A stretch of 64,000 nt of DNA from Dromaius novaehollandiae. Lineage: Eukaryota > Chordata > Aves > Casuariiformes > Dromaiidae. The stretch is taken from the NCBI RefSeq assembly GCF_036370855.1, contig NC_088098.1, forward strand, positions 36,831,981-36,895,980, given 5' to 3'. Position 1 is the stretch's first letter; each line of letters starts with the position of its first letter. The translations under genes were made by a program, and so were the position numbers. Below are positions 45,301 to 60,279 of the stretch, in pieces. Under the pieces are notes generated by a model. That model was given only the letters and a program-made list of their open reading frames with translations, ran no database searches and had not been told where the DNA came from.

Positions 45301-48300
45301 AGAAAAGTAATTCCCATAACTCCTCTCTGGCACTAGCCAAGCAAATGGAAAGCTGTGATTTCAGCATACCTGCTAAGCCCTGTTCACTTCATTCACTTTC
45401 ATCTGACTTCCACAGAGTTCATCCACCATGACTGACAGGGAGAAAAAACTGTATCTGTCTCTATTTGCCTCTGGCCTTCACTTCACATGTGAACCCTTAC
45501 TACTGGCGGAAATGACAGTGGCAACCACTAGGAATCCCTATCTGTAATTTTCACTAAGGAATCCTAAATCATCTGATTTTTGGAGGGACTGGGGGCTATG
45601 TCCATGAAAGGTACTTAGATGCCTAACTGCTGTTTAGATCCTTAACCTCTTTTGGAAGTCAATAGTAATTTAGATATCCTACAGAAGCTGGAGCCCCCAT
45701 AGCTCTGCAGATGTGCCTTTGAGGCCACAAGCCTAATAACAGCTGCAGCAGGGGCTGTGGGTGGTTAGTACTACCTATGCACAAACATGGAGGAAGTATT
45801 TCTATATAACTTTGCATCTCTTCCCAACAAAGAATTCTCTGTTTCAGGGACAGTGTTATATTAGTCTCAGATTGTCATGCCAGAACTCTTCTTCTGAGTT
45901 GTCTGCCTTACACCAAGTTATCCATTTTCTCTTCTCATTTCTTTTGCCATTCAGCAAAAGTCACCTCTAGAAAATGGCAGTATCCCACAGCCATGGTGTT
46001 ATTCCTGCTTACACTAGCGATGTGGTGGCCAGATCCAGCTTAGCTTGTCACTTGTAAGCTCTCACTCCCTTGGCCTAGTTACAAGTTATAAAAGGAACTG
46101 CTTCATGCCCTATGCATATGAGCTTTTCCACTATGGTTGCTCAGCTGTCACACTCAGGACCTGCCTTTAAGGTATGACCTGGTCATAGACTCTAGCATTA
46201 CAATGATTAATTTTACTGAACAAGGGTGTTTATTCCCAGCTATCATTATTATTCTGCTTGCTTAGGGCTTGGGAACCTCTTTAAGCTGTTGGCTTGGTGC
46301 ACGCTGGGAGGGGTTATACTACTGGATCGCTCAGGGCTTTGAGACAGTTAATGGATATTAATGACTAGACTCATTGTTATATAATTGCAGAATATGGAGG
46401 GGCTGTTACACTCAAGCAGTTTTGGCTACCTCCCCTTCTTTAACAGCAGCCAAGATCTTGTACCTGAACTATTTTGCTTAACAAAAATGTGGTCTTTCTG
46501 GCCATTTTTCAATTGCTTCTTCTACTAGCATGTTTTCTTGGCAATAAACCTTATTGTAACAAGAGTTATGATATGGAGTTAAATGAGAGAGTATGGAAGA
46601 AGTTTTAACTTTATTAACTCTTAGCCACCAAAGTAGAATGGTGTTATATTTGATTTCTTATTCTTTTGATATTTTTAGAAATCTTGTTAAAATACTGCTG
46701 ACTAAAGTTCAGTCACTCATAAAACTTTATAGATCATTAAAATTTGTTTATTCCAGCTCTGAGGGAGAGGTGGGTTACACTATTTTAGATGTTACTAACT
46801 CTTATTCCTTGAGGACCAGTAAAAATCAGGCCTGAAGTAAATCCCAGAGGTTTAGTTTAGAAATTAGTTTTTCCAGTGGACAGTCTGGAAAATTAAATTT
46901 TGCCTCAAAGTATTCATATTCATTCATGTTTCATTTCATGTCCCTGTGTGTATAACATGGACCAAAAGTCAAGTAGGCAGGGCTTTACCTTTACCTTGAG
47001 GCTTTGGTAAGTTCTTGTCCCATCCCTTATATGAGGTGATACTTTTTAGTCTAACACACTTGTATCTACACAATCAGTGTAGTTTATTTCCCATTTCACT
47101 CAGCTGCATACCCTGACTGCTCACACTGCACCCACACAGGTTTACTCCCAGGTCCCATTCTGGATGAACCAAGTCCTTGAAAAACACAGCCTTTGACATT
47201 TATGGATGACAAGTATTGTATAAATATTGGTAATCCATGTTGTACTGTGCATAAGGATCTCTCCTGTGCCTTGTGGATTCTTTGGACATCCCAGTCAGGG
47301 CTTTTCAGTAGCATGTCCTGAGGAGGTAACCTTTTTTAGAGAAAGGGACTCATTATATGACAGTAAATGTATTCATTTTGACTTTTCTTCCACTGTGCTG
47401 TGGCTATTTGCTTTTTCGCTCCTTATACATAATCATGCTTCTGTTTGTTTTCTCTTGTTTCTCAGTACTGTCGCAGTATACTGTGTTCCATATAGACACA
47501 GCTCTGCCCCAGGGCATCACTTAAGTACATTCATAACCTTCAGCATGTGAATTGCCTCAAGAAATGTAAGCTTGTGCTTAACTCCAATGAGTTTTTCTGA
47601 GCCGGGTGTTTAAATATTGAAATGCTGGCAAATATTCAGGTAGTAGCATTGGGTAATTTTCTTTGGACTCCCTCTGCCTCAGTGAGGCTGAAAAACTCCA
47701 ATGATTTTCCCATGCTAAATCATCTTCCTGGTCAGTGTGCTTCTTTGCTGCTTCAGGTTTCAGTGATTAAAATCAGAGAGAAATCTTCAGCTACTCTGAG
47801 GTCAAAAAGATCTCCACTGGAATTTCTGTAACATTTAACATGCCCTATTGATGCTGCCATTCTCTACCGAAACCTTTTAGAAGCTTTGTATAGTAAATGC
47901 ATGACTCACATACAGTCTATAAGTCATCAGTTTCAAAGGGTGTGCTTTTCTGTCCAAGAGCTGCATAAATACATCATGTTTTTCCTTTTTTTATAGGATT
48001 ACTTTAGAACAAACACATTGTGTTATGATTGGTAATTAAATCAATAAATCTCTAAAACAATTCACAGCTTTCTGATTTATTTGAATGGTCAGTGCAACAT
48101 CTTGTGTTCACATTGTGCTCTTTGAAAATTATATATGGCTATGTTGACAAGTTAATTTTTTCCATGTGATCTCTTTCTCACTTCCTAATGAGACTGAAGA
48201 CTGCATATAGCTCAGCTATTTTTCATAACATACTTTCTGGAATGCTTCACGCTTATGTTTTATATCAAGTTATATTTCCAGTAATGAATTAGCACTTCAG

Positions 48301-51300
48301 CCCAGAAAATCCTTTGACAAAAGCCTAAACATACATGCATTTTCCCAATATTCACAAATAACACATGCAGATCTGCACAAAATATACATATGTGTTCATC
48401 AAGAAGAAGGAGGGGAAAGTATCAAGACATTTGGATCTTCAGTTCAGACAAACATGCAGAGGTCTGGATGTTTATTCAAGGACTATGCAAATGTATCCGA
48501 ATCTCTTGGCTCTGAAAATCAATCAGAAATCTTGCAAGGTCAAACTTTCTCATGAGATTACCTCTAATACCCCTTCAGCTTCATTCAGGCCAGTAAAAAT
48601 ACCACAAAATACTCTCTTGTCCACTTTTGCTCCCAGCTGAAAATGGAAAAGATGAGGAATGTGAAAATTAAACAATTAATCAAATTTCTTCCAACCCTCA
48701 GGAAAACGCTTGGTTCAGTTCAAGTATTTTGCAAGGTTTCAGGTTTGCTCCTTTTATGCAAACTTGTTCACTAAGCCCAGTTCTGTATGTGAATTGCACT
48801 CATTTCTTGTGATCAAAACTCCTCCTGTCAACTTTAATGGGCTTAATAACAGGTCCAATGACTTTCAGCCTCAGAGTACAGTTTTTACTAGGGGTTTCTA
48901 TCCTTACATGCAACTACATTCCCACTTTATTTCCACTTCCTGCTTTATGGAGTAGGTTTTTCAACAACTCTCCTGACAAGTAAAGAAAACAGTGCTCTAT
49001 AAATCCATTTTAACTGTGCTATGGCCTATTCAAGCCTATACCGTACACAAATTAAATAGGGCTAATGTGGGATTTAATGTGATGCAGAAACATTATGCAG
49101 GAATCTTGCATATCAATGTACCCGCGCATGGTTTGTCCCCAGTGATGATGCCTTGAAACATTATCTTCTGCTGAGAAGGAATTCCAGTTACACTTTTTGC
49201 CTGATCCTGAAAAGATGATCTTCTTCAAAATAGGTGGCCTTTTGAAGTTCTTTTCGGTTCCCAAAGCCCAGTGCCTAATTCTCATGCAAACAAATAACAT
49301 GTTTAGATTATTTATTAAACAGTATTTCCTAAATCATTGCAAACTGCTACTTGCATGAAAACAAATCACACTGTTTGTAGCAAATAAAATAAAATATGTA
49401 TGCATGCATGCCATGAATGTCATTCACTACTTTAATCTGAATTTTGCATAGCTTCTGATTGTCACAGAGTAAGTGGTAGCACTAAATGGACAGATTCCAA
49501 ATGAAAATCTCTCCTTCTCCTTCTCCATTTTCCTTTACACTGGTAAGTCAAATGTCAAGGAAATCATTCCAAAAAGTTTTTGCCAAAATGCTCTGTAACT
49601 GAAATAGGGTAAACAAACTCTTTCTGACTATTTCACAAGAAAGGAAATTAGAGCCATGAAATTGCATAAATTACATTATAGAATTGTTTGTTTTTCTCTG
49701 TAAAGGAGCTGGTGATACAATAGATGAAAAGTCTGAAATAATTAAGGAAAAATAATACAGTTGCAAACACAGATTTGTACTGTTTTTGTTATCTTCAAAA
49801 ATGTGAAAGAGAATGCTAAGTTTTCATTTCTAAAGTTGTTCATATAACAATATGCAAAACAACTAGTTTTTCCTTCAGTTTTTAATGCCAACTCTGTTCA
49901 TTTCCCCACTTTGACTGAAATGGTGTCATAGAGGGTTGCATGTTTGCCAGTCATCTTGCTTTGTTCCGAGCACCGCTCTTAACTTTGCCTGGAGTCTGAT
50001 GATTTCTACAGTCCTATATATCTCACAGGAAAACATTCATACAGTATAAGAAGGAAAGAAATGAAAAGAACTTATCCCAACAAGAAACCGCCACTTTTAC
50101 ATGAGGTCAGTAGACCAGAAGGTGTTTTGGACATTCATGATGCAATTAAAATGACTCATCATAATGAAGTCATTGGCTGGAATGAGGCAAGTAACTTTAC
50201 TGGGATTAGTCCCAGTTGCTTTTCATTTCAGCTCCTGAATTTCAGCTGCACCAAATTATTCCTGTTTAGACAAGGGAATAAAGTTATGGGAAAAAATGGA
50301 GAGGTTATGTTATTTCAGCAGTCAAGAGAGCTGTCCATCATTTGTTTGAATAGTTATGTAGGTATGTTTCTTCAACATTTGCAAAGACATGGTTTTATTT
50401 CTTAATGATGTGCTTACTTGTCCTTAGCATTTTTTCTCTGCTCCCAAATTATCTCTAAATGGCAATATCCTTTTCATTTTCTGAAGTGGGCAATATTCAG
50501 TGAGGTTTCAATTTAAATCAGGAAGACCTATGAGAACTTATAATACAGTAAACTGTGTACTTCCCTTGCAAACTAATTCAAGCTCACACCTTAGCTTTCT
50601 AGGCTGAATAGAGTGGATTTTAGACTACGTTTATACTAGTAAAATGGTCACAGTTAGGGCATAGGTGTGAATAATTTTCCAGGATCATCCATTAAATTTT
50701 ATTGTTAGAATGCTCCCTGTTTTTGGCATGAGCCAACTAATACTCTCCCCAACAATGCTAAGGTATGATCTACAGCATAGCACAGGGCATGGACTATTCC
50801 CAGGAGGAGAATGAGCAAGGCTATCATGTTTGGAGGAGGAAACACATTTAGCAGTCACAAGGTATACCATGGCACTGGTCCCAGAGACTGAGATCTGGCC
50901 TGTTCTCTCTACTCTGGGATTTAGCTGTCCATATGCAGGGAGGGAGATGCCCCTCCTGGGGATGCAGTGGTCAGGGTAGCCAAAGATGGAACTTCAGTTG
51001 CCACAAAGAGTGACAGATCTTGGACAACTACATTCTTCATCAACAAAGACCAAGATATATCTGAATTGGGCTTGTTCAGAAGAATAGTATCAGGCCCTTT
51101 ACATGTCATTTGTTTGGATGAAAAATGTATGAAAAAGTGAGTTACATATCTTTCCTCATGCACAAGAAAACTAATTTAATCTGGCAGATGATTCTTGAAC
51201 TGATGGAATTAGGTTTTATTGCATATGAAATATAAATCTGATACTAGTTTTATACTTAGAACTAAGCAGCATCTGCACAGATGAGAATGCAATTATATGA

Positions 51301-54300
51301 GACAGCAAATAATAAGCTGAATTCCTCTTGAAATTTTTTTCCTGCCTGAAGACTGGCATAACTTCTCTGTTATGTTGTGTTAAACAGTTCTGAAATTCTT
51401 CTTCCAGTAGTTTGTGCATTCCCTGGCAACAACAAAATATTTCTTTTTCTCTCTTTTTTTATTTTACTTTAAGAGAATTTAATCATAGTGAAAGGTGCCA
51501 GATTTGTAGCACTGGAAAAGGAAGACCTCAGTTTTATGTAAGGTGAGCTGGGGCAACAGTGCAAATACTGTGCATTTCCAAAAGGACATGAAGGGACCAC
51601 TTCTCAGGTTTACAGGGAAAACAGGTCTTTGTATTATTCCTTTTTTCACACTTTCTTTACTGAGAGTTCTTACTGTTCTCTAAATGGATCTTTGTACGTG
51701 TAAAAGTGTGGGACAAAGTAGATGATAGAATCATTTGTGTGTACTTTTCCCAGGTTTTTCTTTCTTCAGTCAGAATGTGTGGCTGCTGTCCCAGTGATGG
51801 AACAGCAAAGGAGCTGTTTCCCCCAAACCAGTGGCTCTCCCAGTATCCAGTGTTCAAGGAGTTGCACCAAAACCAAAAGATTACAGGCAGAGAAACCATG
51901 AGAACTCAACAATGATTCCCTGATCACATTACATGCACGTTTTCAGCCACCAGGAAACATCCTGTCTTTTTTTCCCTCCAACTTCCCTTCCTTACTTGTC
52001 TTAGGAGTCTGCATCACAAAGGTGGGCAGCAACTCCATGAACAGTGAGAATCTCAGCATTTATCAGCTACTAAGAGTTTAAGCAATAGCAAAAATGGACA
52101 GCCGAGCAGGCCCTATTTCACACTCATCTATCCTCAAACAAGATGCACAGAAGAAAAGGCATCAGAGGAAAGGAGGGTGGAGCTGGAGAGAAAGGCCCAG
52201 GCCCAGGTGGCAGAGCTGATACTCTTGTCTCTGCACCTGCAGTATAGCATGCACGGCAACCCGGATCTTACCCTGAGAACGGTACTGAATCACATCAGGA
52301 GCACTAGAATTTCTGTGATGCGAAAGAAGCACACGCTACTTAGGAACCGGACTAAAATCAGCTACATATTTCACTGGATAAGATCAATGATAAATTACCA
52401 AATTTGGTAACTAGATTTTACAGAAGTATGAATCTTGTATGTGTCCAGAAGAGAAGATTTAAAGTGAAATGGAATACAATGTGGTAGGAAGGAATTCCAA
52501 ATGGCTGCCACTATTAAAAACACCATTTGATTCTGTTGTCTAAGCAGAAACATTCAGTTTTCCAGGGTATAAATAGAGTTGGTGAAGTTCTATGTCAACA
52601 AAAGGGCAAAAATGGTTTAAGGTAAATTAATATAAAGGCGATAGTTCAGTGCCAATCATTTCAAATCAGCCTCTCCTGACTGCATATCAAATGTATGCGG
52701 ACTGCTCTGGTTTCAGGCTTATTGGTCTGGGATTTTCCAGTGCTCTGTGCTGCTTGATCAGGAACACATGAGAACATAGAAGTGTCAAAGGATATCACTG
52801 GCAATATCCCAGTAGCAAATCTTTCCTCTTTTCTTGTACGGTCCATTTAATTGGACACTCGTATCAGTGGCAGATTCATTGCAAAACACATTTTTCATTT
52901 TTATGCCCTTTTTATGAAAGCTGTAAAGTTATATGCTTAAAAGACTTTGGCTAAAAAAATTATGTGAAAATGGATAACATTTACTTTTCCTAAGCTTGGG
53001 GTGGAGTAAGTGGTTCAAATTGTGGATATCACTAAATATGATACGTTTTTATTAACATTTCTATTTACAAGCTATTACCAGATGTCTGATTTAAAGTGCA
53101 TTTCTGAAAGATTAAATTCAAGATACCTGCTACCCTTATGAATCTGAGGGGGTCCAGCTACTCATATAGGATACATTTGGGAATACTGGCAAAAACTGGC
53201 TGATGAGCTGTTTTTCCTCTTTTTTGCTCTTTTATGCCAACCTGGGGACATCTTAACTACCTGAAAGATCCAGAAACTTTCTGCTCACCGACAGGTGTTT
53301 AGAGCACTGGCACTATTTGAAGTGGCCCAAGCTGATAAAAAAAATCAGGGCCAAACCTAAGTCCTCATTTTTTATGGAAGGAAAATTCCTATTGACGTCA
53401 ATGGGAGTTTTGCCTGACTACAAAATAAAGGAATTGGCCTCTAAAGATATCTCCAAAGGGGGCTTCACTCACAGCACACAGCTGGATCTCATGAGCCAGG
53501 TCTCCAGAATTACGTTATTCTTCCCCCACCCTGTGAACTTACTAACAGAGCCAAACTAAGAATAATACCTCTGCTCCAGGAAGTGAGGTTAAAATGTGCA
53601 CCACACATTCTGAATGTACATGCACAGATTACAATCATGTCATTGTTCTCAGAAGGAAAACTGTAGTAACAGGCCACCATGCTCGCTACAGTAAAATTAA
53701 GGGAATTCACAACAGGGTCATCAAAGCAATATAGCACCATAAAAGTTAGCAATGAAAAGATCTATGGGTAAATCCAAAAAGGACTTAGACCCCTGAGAAA
53801 GGTTTGTTTGGGTGTTTTTTTTTTTTTTTAATTCAGTTCATTTTATCCAGTGACTTTTTGATATAATAAACAGAAACAATTCTCTGAAAGTAGAGATCAA
53901 GAGCCCAGGATCCTCCTTTCTCAGGAAACTGCCCAAATCTCCCTCTTTTTCTCTGGCCCAATGAATCTTGGCTCCTTTTTTACATTTAGTTTGACAAAAT
54001 GCACGAAGATCATTTCCCCACACTCTGCCACAGCCAAGGATTAAGGCATTCTAGTGGGAGCTCTGAATTTGAATGTCCTTAAGATGAGGAGGGCCTGAAT
54101 CTAGATTTCTCACAGCTCCAGGCTGAAGGCTCATGCCTTTAGATTGCTGTATAGAGGAGGATGGTAAGGGTTTTCTTATGCTCTAGTTTCATATTAAAAG
54201 CAGCAGCCACAGACACTTTCTGTGAGGAATGCCTTTGTTGGTACCTTTTGAGTAGATCTTGCTTAACAGATAAAGCTGCTCTGTGTACTTTGGTGAGGAA

Positions 54301-57049
54301 ATACCTACCTTCTGAATCCCAGCTGAGCTTGTGCATAACACCTGTCCTAGGCTAATTAGCTTAACTGGGGCAGTTTTCTCCCACATGCTTGATCTGAGGC
54401 CCTCACCATTCTCCAACCCACAGAATTATGCTGGGTTCCAAGGGGCTTTTTGTCAGCAGCCTAACAACAAAAAATGCATGGGGTTCTTTGTCACCAGTAC
54501 AGCTGTTAAAACTTGCTCTTTATATTGCCTCTAGACACTACCCAGATGTGAAAAAAACAAGGGGAATAAGCCCATGTGTATACTCTCTATTTATTAATTT
54601 TTCCTCCACACATTACCAATGCATGTGCTCAATACCATATCACTTGCTTTTGTTATTACTAAGCCTTGCAGGATGCTACAAAACAGCTCTGTCACAGCCA
54701 CTGCCACTGGGAGTGGCTTCCCTTTTTTATCACCATGTTTTCTTCCAGCATTTCCTTTAGTCTAGTTCCTTTAGGCTCTCACACTCCTTCCGATGCAGTG
54801 ACTGTCACATGACTTTTTTTTCCCAATATCCCCTGACACAGGTCCTAGAATGCAATGTGGGTTCTGGGCAATGAAATCTGCACACTGCTGTTCCAGTGAG
54901 CAAAGCCTTGAATACAGGCTATGGAAAATGCACCCTCGTTGAGCGTGAGTAATGACGTATGTCTTTCTTTCTGATCTTCACTTCTTCTGGCATCAACACC
55001 TACCATATCATTAAAATATCTATGGAAAAGTATGGACCGAAAGTATGATAGGAGAGGAAAAGCAAGAACTCTTTGAAAGGTCATTGAAATTTTCACCATG
55101 AAAATGTGGGTGCTTAAATCCCAGGATGTGCATCAGAAATAACTTATCACTGAGAGTCAGAACTATTGTTAGGAACAGAACCTTATCAATACCTATTTTT
55201 TGTTCCTTTCCTGTTTGGAGTGGTCAGTGTAGATATTTGCTGAACAGTTCTCAAGTTGTGTCTGATAAAGGTCTGACAGTCCACTGACATGCCTACATAC
55301 AGCCATGTGCCAGTGAGCTACCTGAGAGCTATCTCCTTGAAGGCCTCAACTCTAAATCTTAGTGGTCAGGATATGTCATTATGGATTACGGCAAGGCACT
55401 TCATTCAGCTGAATGTGCTGCTATCACAGTAGTGCTGTCTCCACATAACCATACTCAGCATCACTGTCAGGCCTTTTAGAGAAGTCCAATAAGATAAAAT
55501 ATACCAGTCAGCAGCAAAGTAGGACTCTACTGAGACCGATGGCAGTAGGAAATGGGGAGTGGAAAATTGTGAGGAATTAGGAGAGAAGAAAAGTAGCCTA
55601 AAAGAGAAATTAGTTACTCTTTGCTCTGTGGGGACATATTTGGGGCTGCTATCAGGGATAATGGAGGCACTCATGTACATGTATGAAAAAGGTACCTGCC
55701 TCAGTCGCCTTGTGCATATTGCTATACACCAAGCGCATGCTTTAGGCAGGTAGCAGCCTCTTCCCTTCATAACCCTGAAAAAAAAATGCATTTTTTTAAA
55801 CTGTGTCCTCATTTCTTATGATCTATTGATGAGTTTTCAACAAGTGCACAGGTTTCAAATTAGTTCTTAGCTAAAGTTATGTCTCTGCCAAAAAGAAACA
55901 GCAATTAGTATGTAGAGTTACGTTTTGAAAATTGATGCAGAAAGCCCTGACCATGAAATGGACGTGACAATAGCTGTCTGCTAATGCGATCAACTTGGTC
56001 TCCTAAAGTTGAAGTAACAACATGTATTTCACCTTCATCAGGGCTCTTTCACAACATACTTCTCCTTCCAGGAAAAAGACCCTGCCAGCCTTCTGGAGTC
56101 AGTGAGCCTCTGCTGTAGCAGGGCTGGGTGACAGCCAGAAAACAATTGCCTTCAGAGGATTATGGGTAATGCCTTGCTAATTAACTATAATGGTAACCTG
56201 GTAATGGTTAATAGCGGGTTAGGCATTGCTTTTCCGTCTGTCAGATGTTATCCGTTCAAGGAGAAAAATATTTGTAAGGTGATTTCACTTATGGTTTCAA
56301 CATATTCTAAATGAACAATCTTTGTTCTCCCACAAATGGCATTGTGTTGGATAAAAGAGTTGACAAGGTTTCATAAATCCTTTTCCAAGTGAGTTTAATT
56401 GCAGTTCAATATTCTTTTGTTTCTGTTAACCCAGGTAAATAAATAGAGTGAACTGGCAATTTTGAACTGTGATCTATGGCATGGTCCCCAATGTACTGGC
56501 GCACATGGAATTTTTGCAGATCACAAATCTGCAAGAAACATGTCTGTGTCTTCCAACAAAATGTCATCAAACCTCTGAAGGAATCCATATTTATACTTTG
56601 CATTGTGCACTACAGTTTCACATTAGAGCAGACAGAATCTAAAGCAGCAGGCTGGAAATAGGAAGAGAGGGGAGATTCCTCCTCTGAATCTTTCTCTTTC
56701 CAAATACTAGAATTGCAACCTATTTAAACTAATTTATTGTATGATGAAAGCAATTATCTTTCCTTTCCATTCTTTCCAGGACACAGAATTCCAGATCCTA
56801 TCTTTGTTATTAATTATAAAATGATATTCCATGCCTCGCCTTCACTGTATGGTACCCCAATTCTCTGTTAATATGATGCTATAGCTCGCTTTCTCATTCT
56901 GTGGGGTAAATCCCTTTTACTCTCTGATTGGCAACATATCACATATCATAAAATTTAAGAGATTTTATGAAAGAAAAATACAGAAACTTAACTGTTAAAG
57001 GATAAACAACTGATTGAAATTTACAAAGCAAAGAATGTGGCTGAGGTCA
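45301..57049. other. Intergenic DNA, no gene recognised
   Basis: AT-rich DNA with only short open frames. I recognise no exon, structured RNA or confident mobile element apart from a 15-base T run at 53815-53829. Old undetected repeat remnants are likely. Confidence 0.6.
53815..53829 (+). repeat. T homopolymer (15)
   Basis: A run of 15 T in intergenic DNA. Confidence 0.85.
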
Positions 57050-57906
57050 GTTTTTATAGGCGGATATCTCTGTTGTTCTATAGTAGTCTGTGCTGGGACC
57101 TCTTCTTTTCATTCATATTTACACAGGATCTGTATGACCAAGAAGTAGAGTAGCCATAATCAAAATACATGCAAAAAAATGCAGAAGAATTTCAGAATAT
57201 TTTAGGACAAAGACAGAAAATAGAATTTGAAATTTAGTACTGATAAATGCAAAGCAATGCACACAGAAAAAAGTACCTTACAGTTCATTCATTCATTTAC
57301 TCCCACTGTTCAGGAAACCAGTTCTGGAGTGATGGTGAATAACAACCTAAAAATGATAGTTTAGTGTCCAGTGGTGCTAAAAAGACAGCTAGAATATTAG
57401 GCAATATTAGGAAAGTAATTGAGAAGAAAACAGATCAATATAGATCTATGAGGTACCTACATGCTAAATACAACATGCTGTTCTGCTTCCCAGAGGACAT
57501 AGCAGAACTAGATTAAGTGTAGAGAAAAGTATCAGAATGATCAGATTAAAACAATTTTCATGCATGAGCAGATTAAGACTAGTAGGACATTATTAATCCT
57601 GGACAAGAATCCTGAAGCCTCAGGGGAGGGTATGATGGTGAGAGCTAGTGGGGTATATTTATTCACTACTTACACAAATGCATGGAAGACCAATAACTAC
57701 AATAAGCAATGATCCAGGCAAAATTTCTGGCTCAGGAAGACTCTAATCTGCTGACTGCCAGAAGCTGGGGGAGCATGAGGAAAGATAACTCAGTACTTGC
57801 CTTGGTCTTGCATTATTCTTTAAGCATGTTGTCTCAGGCATCAGTCGTTGACAGATACCAAGCTAGATGGCCTAGCCTTATGTGGTAGTTTATATGTTCT
57901 TATGAT
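57050..57906 (+). mobile_element. Old CR1/L3-type LINE 3' fragment
   Basis: Decayed reverse-transcriptase tail and 3' UTR in + orientation. Near 57090 the frame reads VLGPLLF, the conserved block before the catalytic loop. Around 57230-57260 a 'FSTDKCKAMH' block follows, then 'ETSSGVMVNNNLKM' near 57315-57355. The 3' UTR carries the segment 'GCTCAGGAAG' (57732-57741) and 'TACCAAGCTAGATGGCC' (57857-57873), ending in TATGTTCTTATG at 57894-57905. That ending is the typical 3' terminus of turtle- and crocodile-type CR1 elements. It is much more diverged than the CR1 at 59.9-63.2 kb, so it inserted far earlier. Confidence 0.75.
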
Positions 57907-59929
57907 CTACTTGGGTGAGATTCATCTCATCCTCCCTATAGTGCAGACAATTACATCTGAATTTGTCACCAGAGGCTCTCACTGTGGAAAGACTTAGGCA
58001 TTTTTAGGACATGATTCATCCAAACTAGTTTAGACACCTACCTCATGAAATGAATCACACTCTATACATGCCTGTTTCTCTCCACTGGCTACAAAGCAAG
58101 CCAAGAGCAATTATTTTTATTATAGATGTTTATATTTAGTCAGATGAATTTCATCCACTTTATCTATTATTTTTCTCAGCTATCAGTGGAATAAAACTGG
58201 TTAGTAATACAGCAGAGCAGAAACAAGGCCAGTTAAACATTGTAGGTGCACATTCATGATGAGTACCCAAACCACATTCTGTAATATGATTTCCAGGGAT
58301 TCAGAAGCGAGGCAGATGGGCTGATGTAGCAGTTCAAATCTGAATAAGGATAACCTCCAATAGGTAATCTGTAGCTACCATCTGCACTATCCACTGGAGA
58401 AAGTTCTTTGCTGCACCTGGTCAGGATATCTACGGTACAATGAAATGGTTCTTAGGATTCCTCAGATGGCTATCAGGGGAAGGATAAGAACAGTACACTG
58501 TGGCAAAGTCAGCCAGTTAGCACAAATTACAAGCTGAGCTTTATAGGTACATTGCATGTGAAATGCAAAGACATCACAAGGCTGTCATGCTATCAGTATA
58601 TAGAGGCACATCCCGAGATTTCCTTTTTGCAGAGTAACTACAAGTAACATTATTTGCACCTACATTGTGAATACACAGGCAAAGAGCTGTTTCTACAGTA
58701 TTTTAACGTAGCTGTATAAACACAAACAACCAAAACATCCCCAGTGGTAGCCTGATCTCTGTTTTGAACCAAAACACTCCACTTAAAACTGTCGAGGTTC
58801 TGCTTAAAAACATGCAAGAAGATCAGGTCCACAGCATTTCCACCTGCAGTGGTGGTTCAAATTTCTCTTGTGCCTGAGTTAAAGGCAAAAAGGATGTGCT
58901 GTTTCTTCTGGAGTGGCTTAAAAAGATGAAAAACAAATATTTTTCATGGAATCCTACAGAGAGCTTTTGGCCTTCCTGAATCACATTGAGTCTGGAATTC
59001 TCCACCCGTTTGTTTGGGTGGGAGACCCAAATGGAACTAGCTAGCACAAGCTTTGGCAACCCAAAAGCTTTGGCAACTTATTTTGGCTAAATAGGTCAAC
59101 AGGGTGGAGATAGCCCCTAAAGCTTCAAACTCTTCTTGAAAGTTAAACCTCACCAGCTATTTCTGTCAACGTGTAGTTTAAGGTCAGGATCTCACGAGGC
59201 ATGAGAAAAAACTGGTCTGCCAATATCCAGAAAGGTCAGCCACCCTAAGATTGGAGGAATGCGGAGGGAAAGGCTTGCCTGTTGCTGCCCCAGAATAAAC
59301 TTTAAAAAGAGGAACTAGGAATGATAAGGAGAGTGTGCTGGACTGTTGTGTTGGCTGGATGACTAGAGGCAGGGATTCTGAGGCAAAGGCAGAAGAGGTG
59401 TGGTTGAGCCCTGTAGACATGTATGATGTGACTCCAATGTTTATGGAAAGAGAACCACAGCCAAATATTTGGAACTTGGTGAGCACTCTCAGCTGCAAAT
59501 AGTAGTTACTTCAACAAGCAAATGGGTTTCATACTAGACTTTCTGGACCTTAACTTTCTCTCTAGGATCCTCTCTGCCCTTTCTTACTTCTTCTTGCTTT
59601 GGTACTGTTACCTTGCTTCCTTGCCTTCTCCAAATTGACCATCTCTTCAGTCTGTGCTTTTGGACTCTTCTTACACTTTGTAAGACACGTGCCACAAATA
59701 CTTTCAAATATATGTAAACTAATAAATTTCCAGATGCGAGGGAATAGGAGCACACCAGATAACCTACCTAATCTCCATCTTTGATAAGATTCTTACATTG
59801 ATCCTGTGAGAAAAAATATTTTTCATGTGAATTATAATTCCAGTATTTACATTCTACAAGCTAATGATAATCCAAATCACCGTCTATGTCAGCAAAATGG
59901 CAACTAAGGTATGGCATCTATGAAGAGTG
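57907..59929. other. Spacer between two CR1 elements, nothing recognised
   Basis: About 2 kb of ordinary AT-rich DNA with no recognised gene or repeat. Confidence 0.6.
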
Positions 59930-60279
59930 CAGTTAACAGAGGCAGGCAACAGAGGCAGCAGTTTGTGCAGCAGTGTCTGGGCTCTGCTTAGAACTTCTGA
60001 GAACCTTGTTGGAAGTTGTGGGGGCTTTCTGGGGGATCCTCTGAGGGCTGCAGGGTGCTTGATGCAGACAGGTAAGGAGAGCCACAGGAGGCCTTAACTC
60101 CTCCTAGGGAAGTTCTGGCTAGGTGTAGCTGCTGCTAACCAGCTCTGTTGGTTGCCCCTGAGCAGAGGGAGTTAGGGCCTTGGTTCCAGCTGATCCTTGA
60201 TTAGGGTGGGTCAAGCACCCTTTGAGCCAGTGTTAGGGAGAGGCCTGTAGAAGAGCCTGCTCAGAGCACAACTTCCAGA

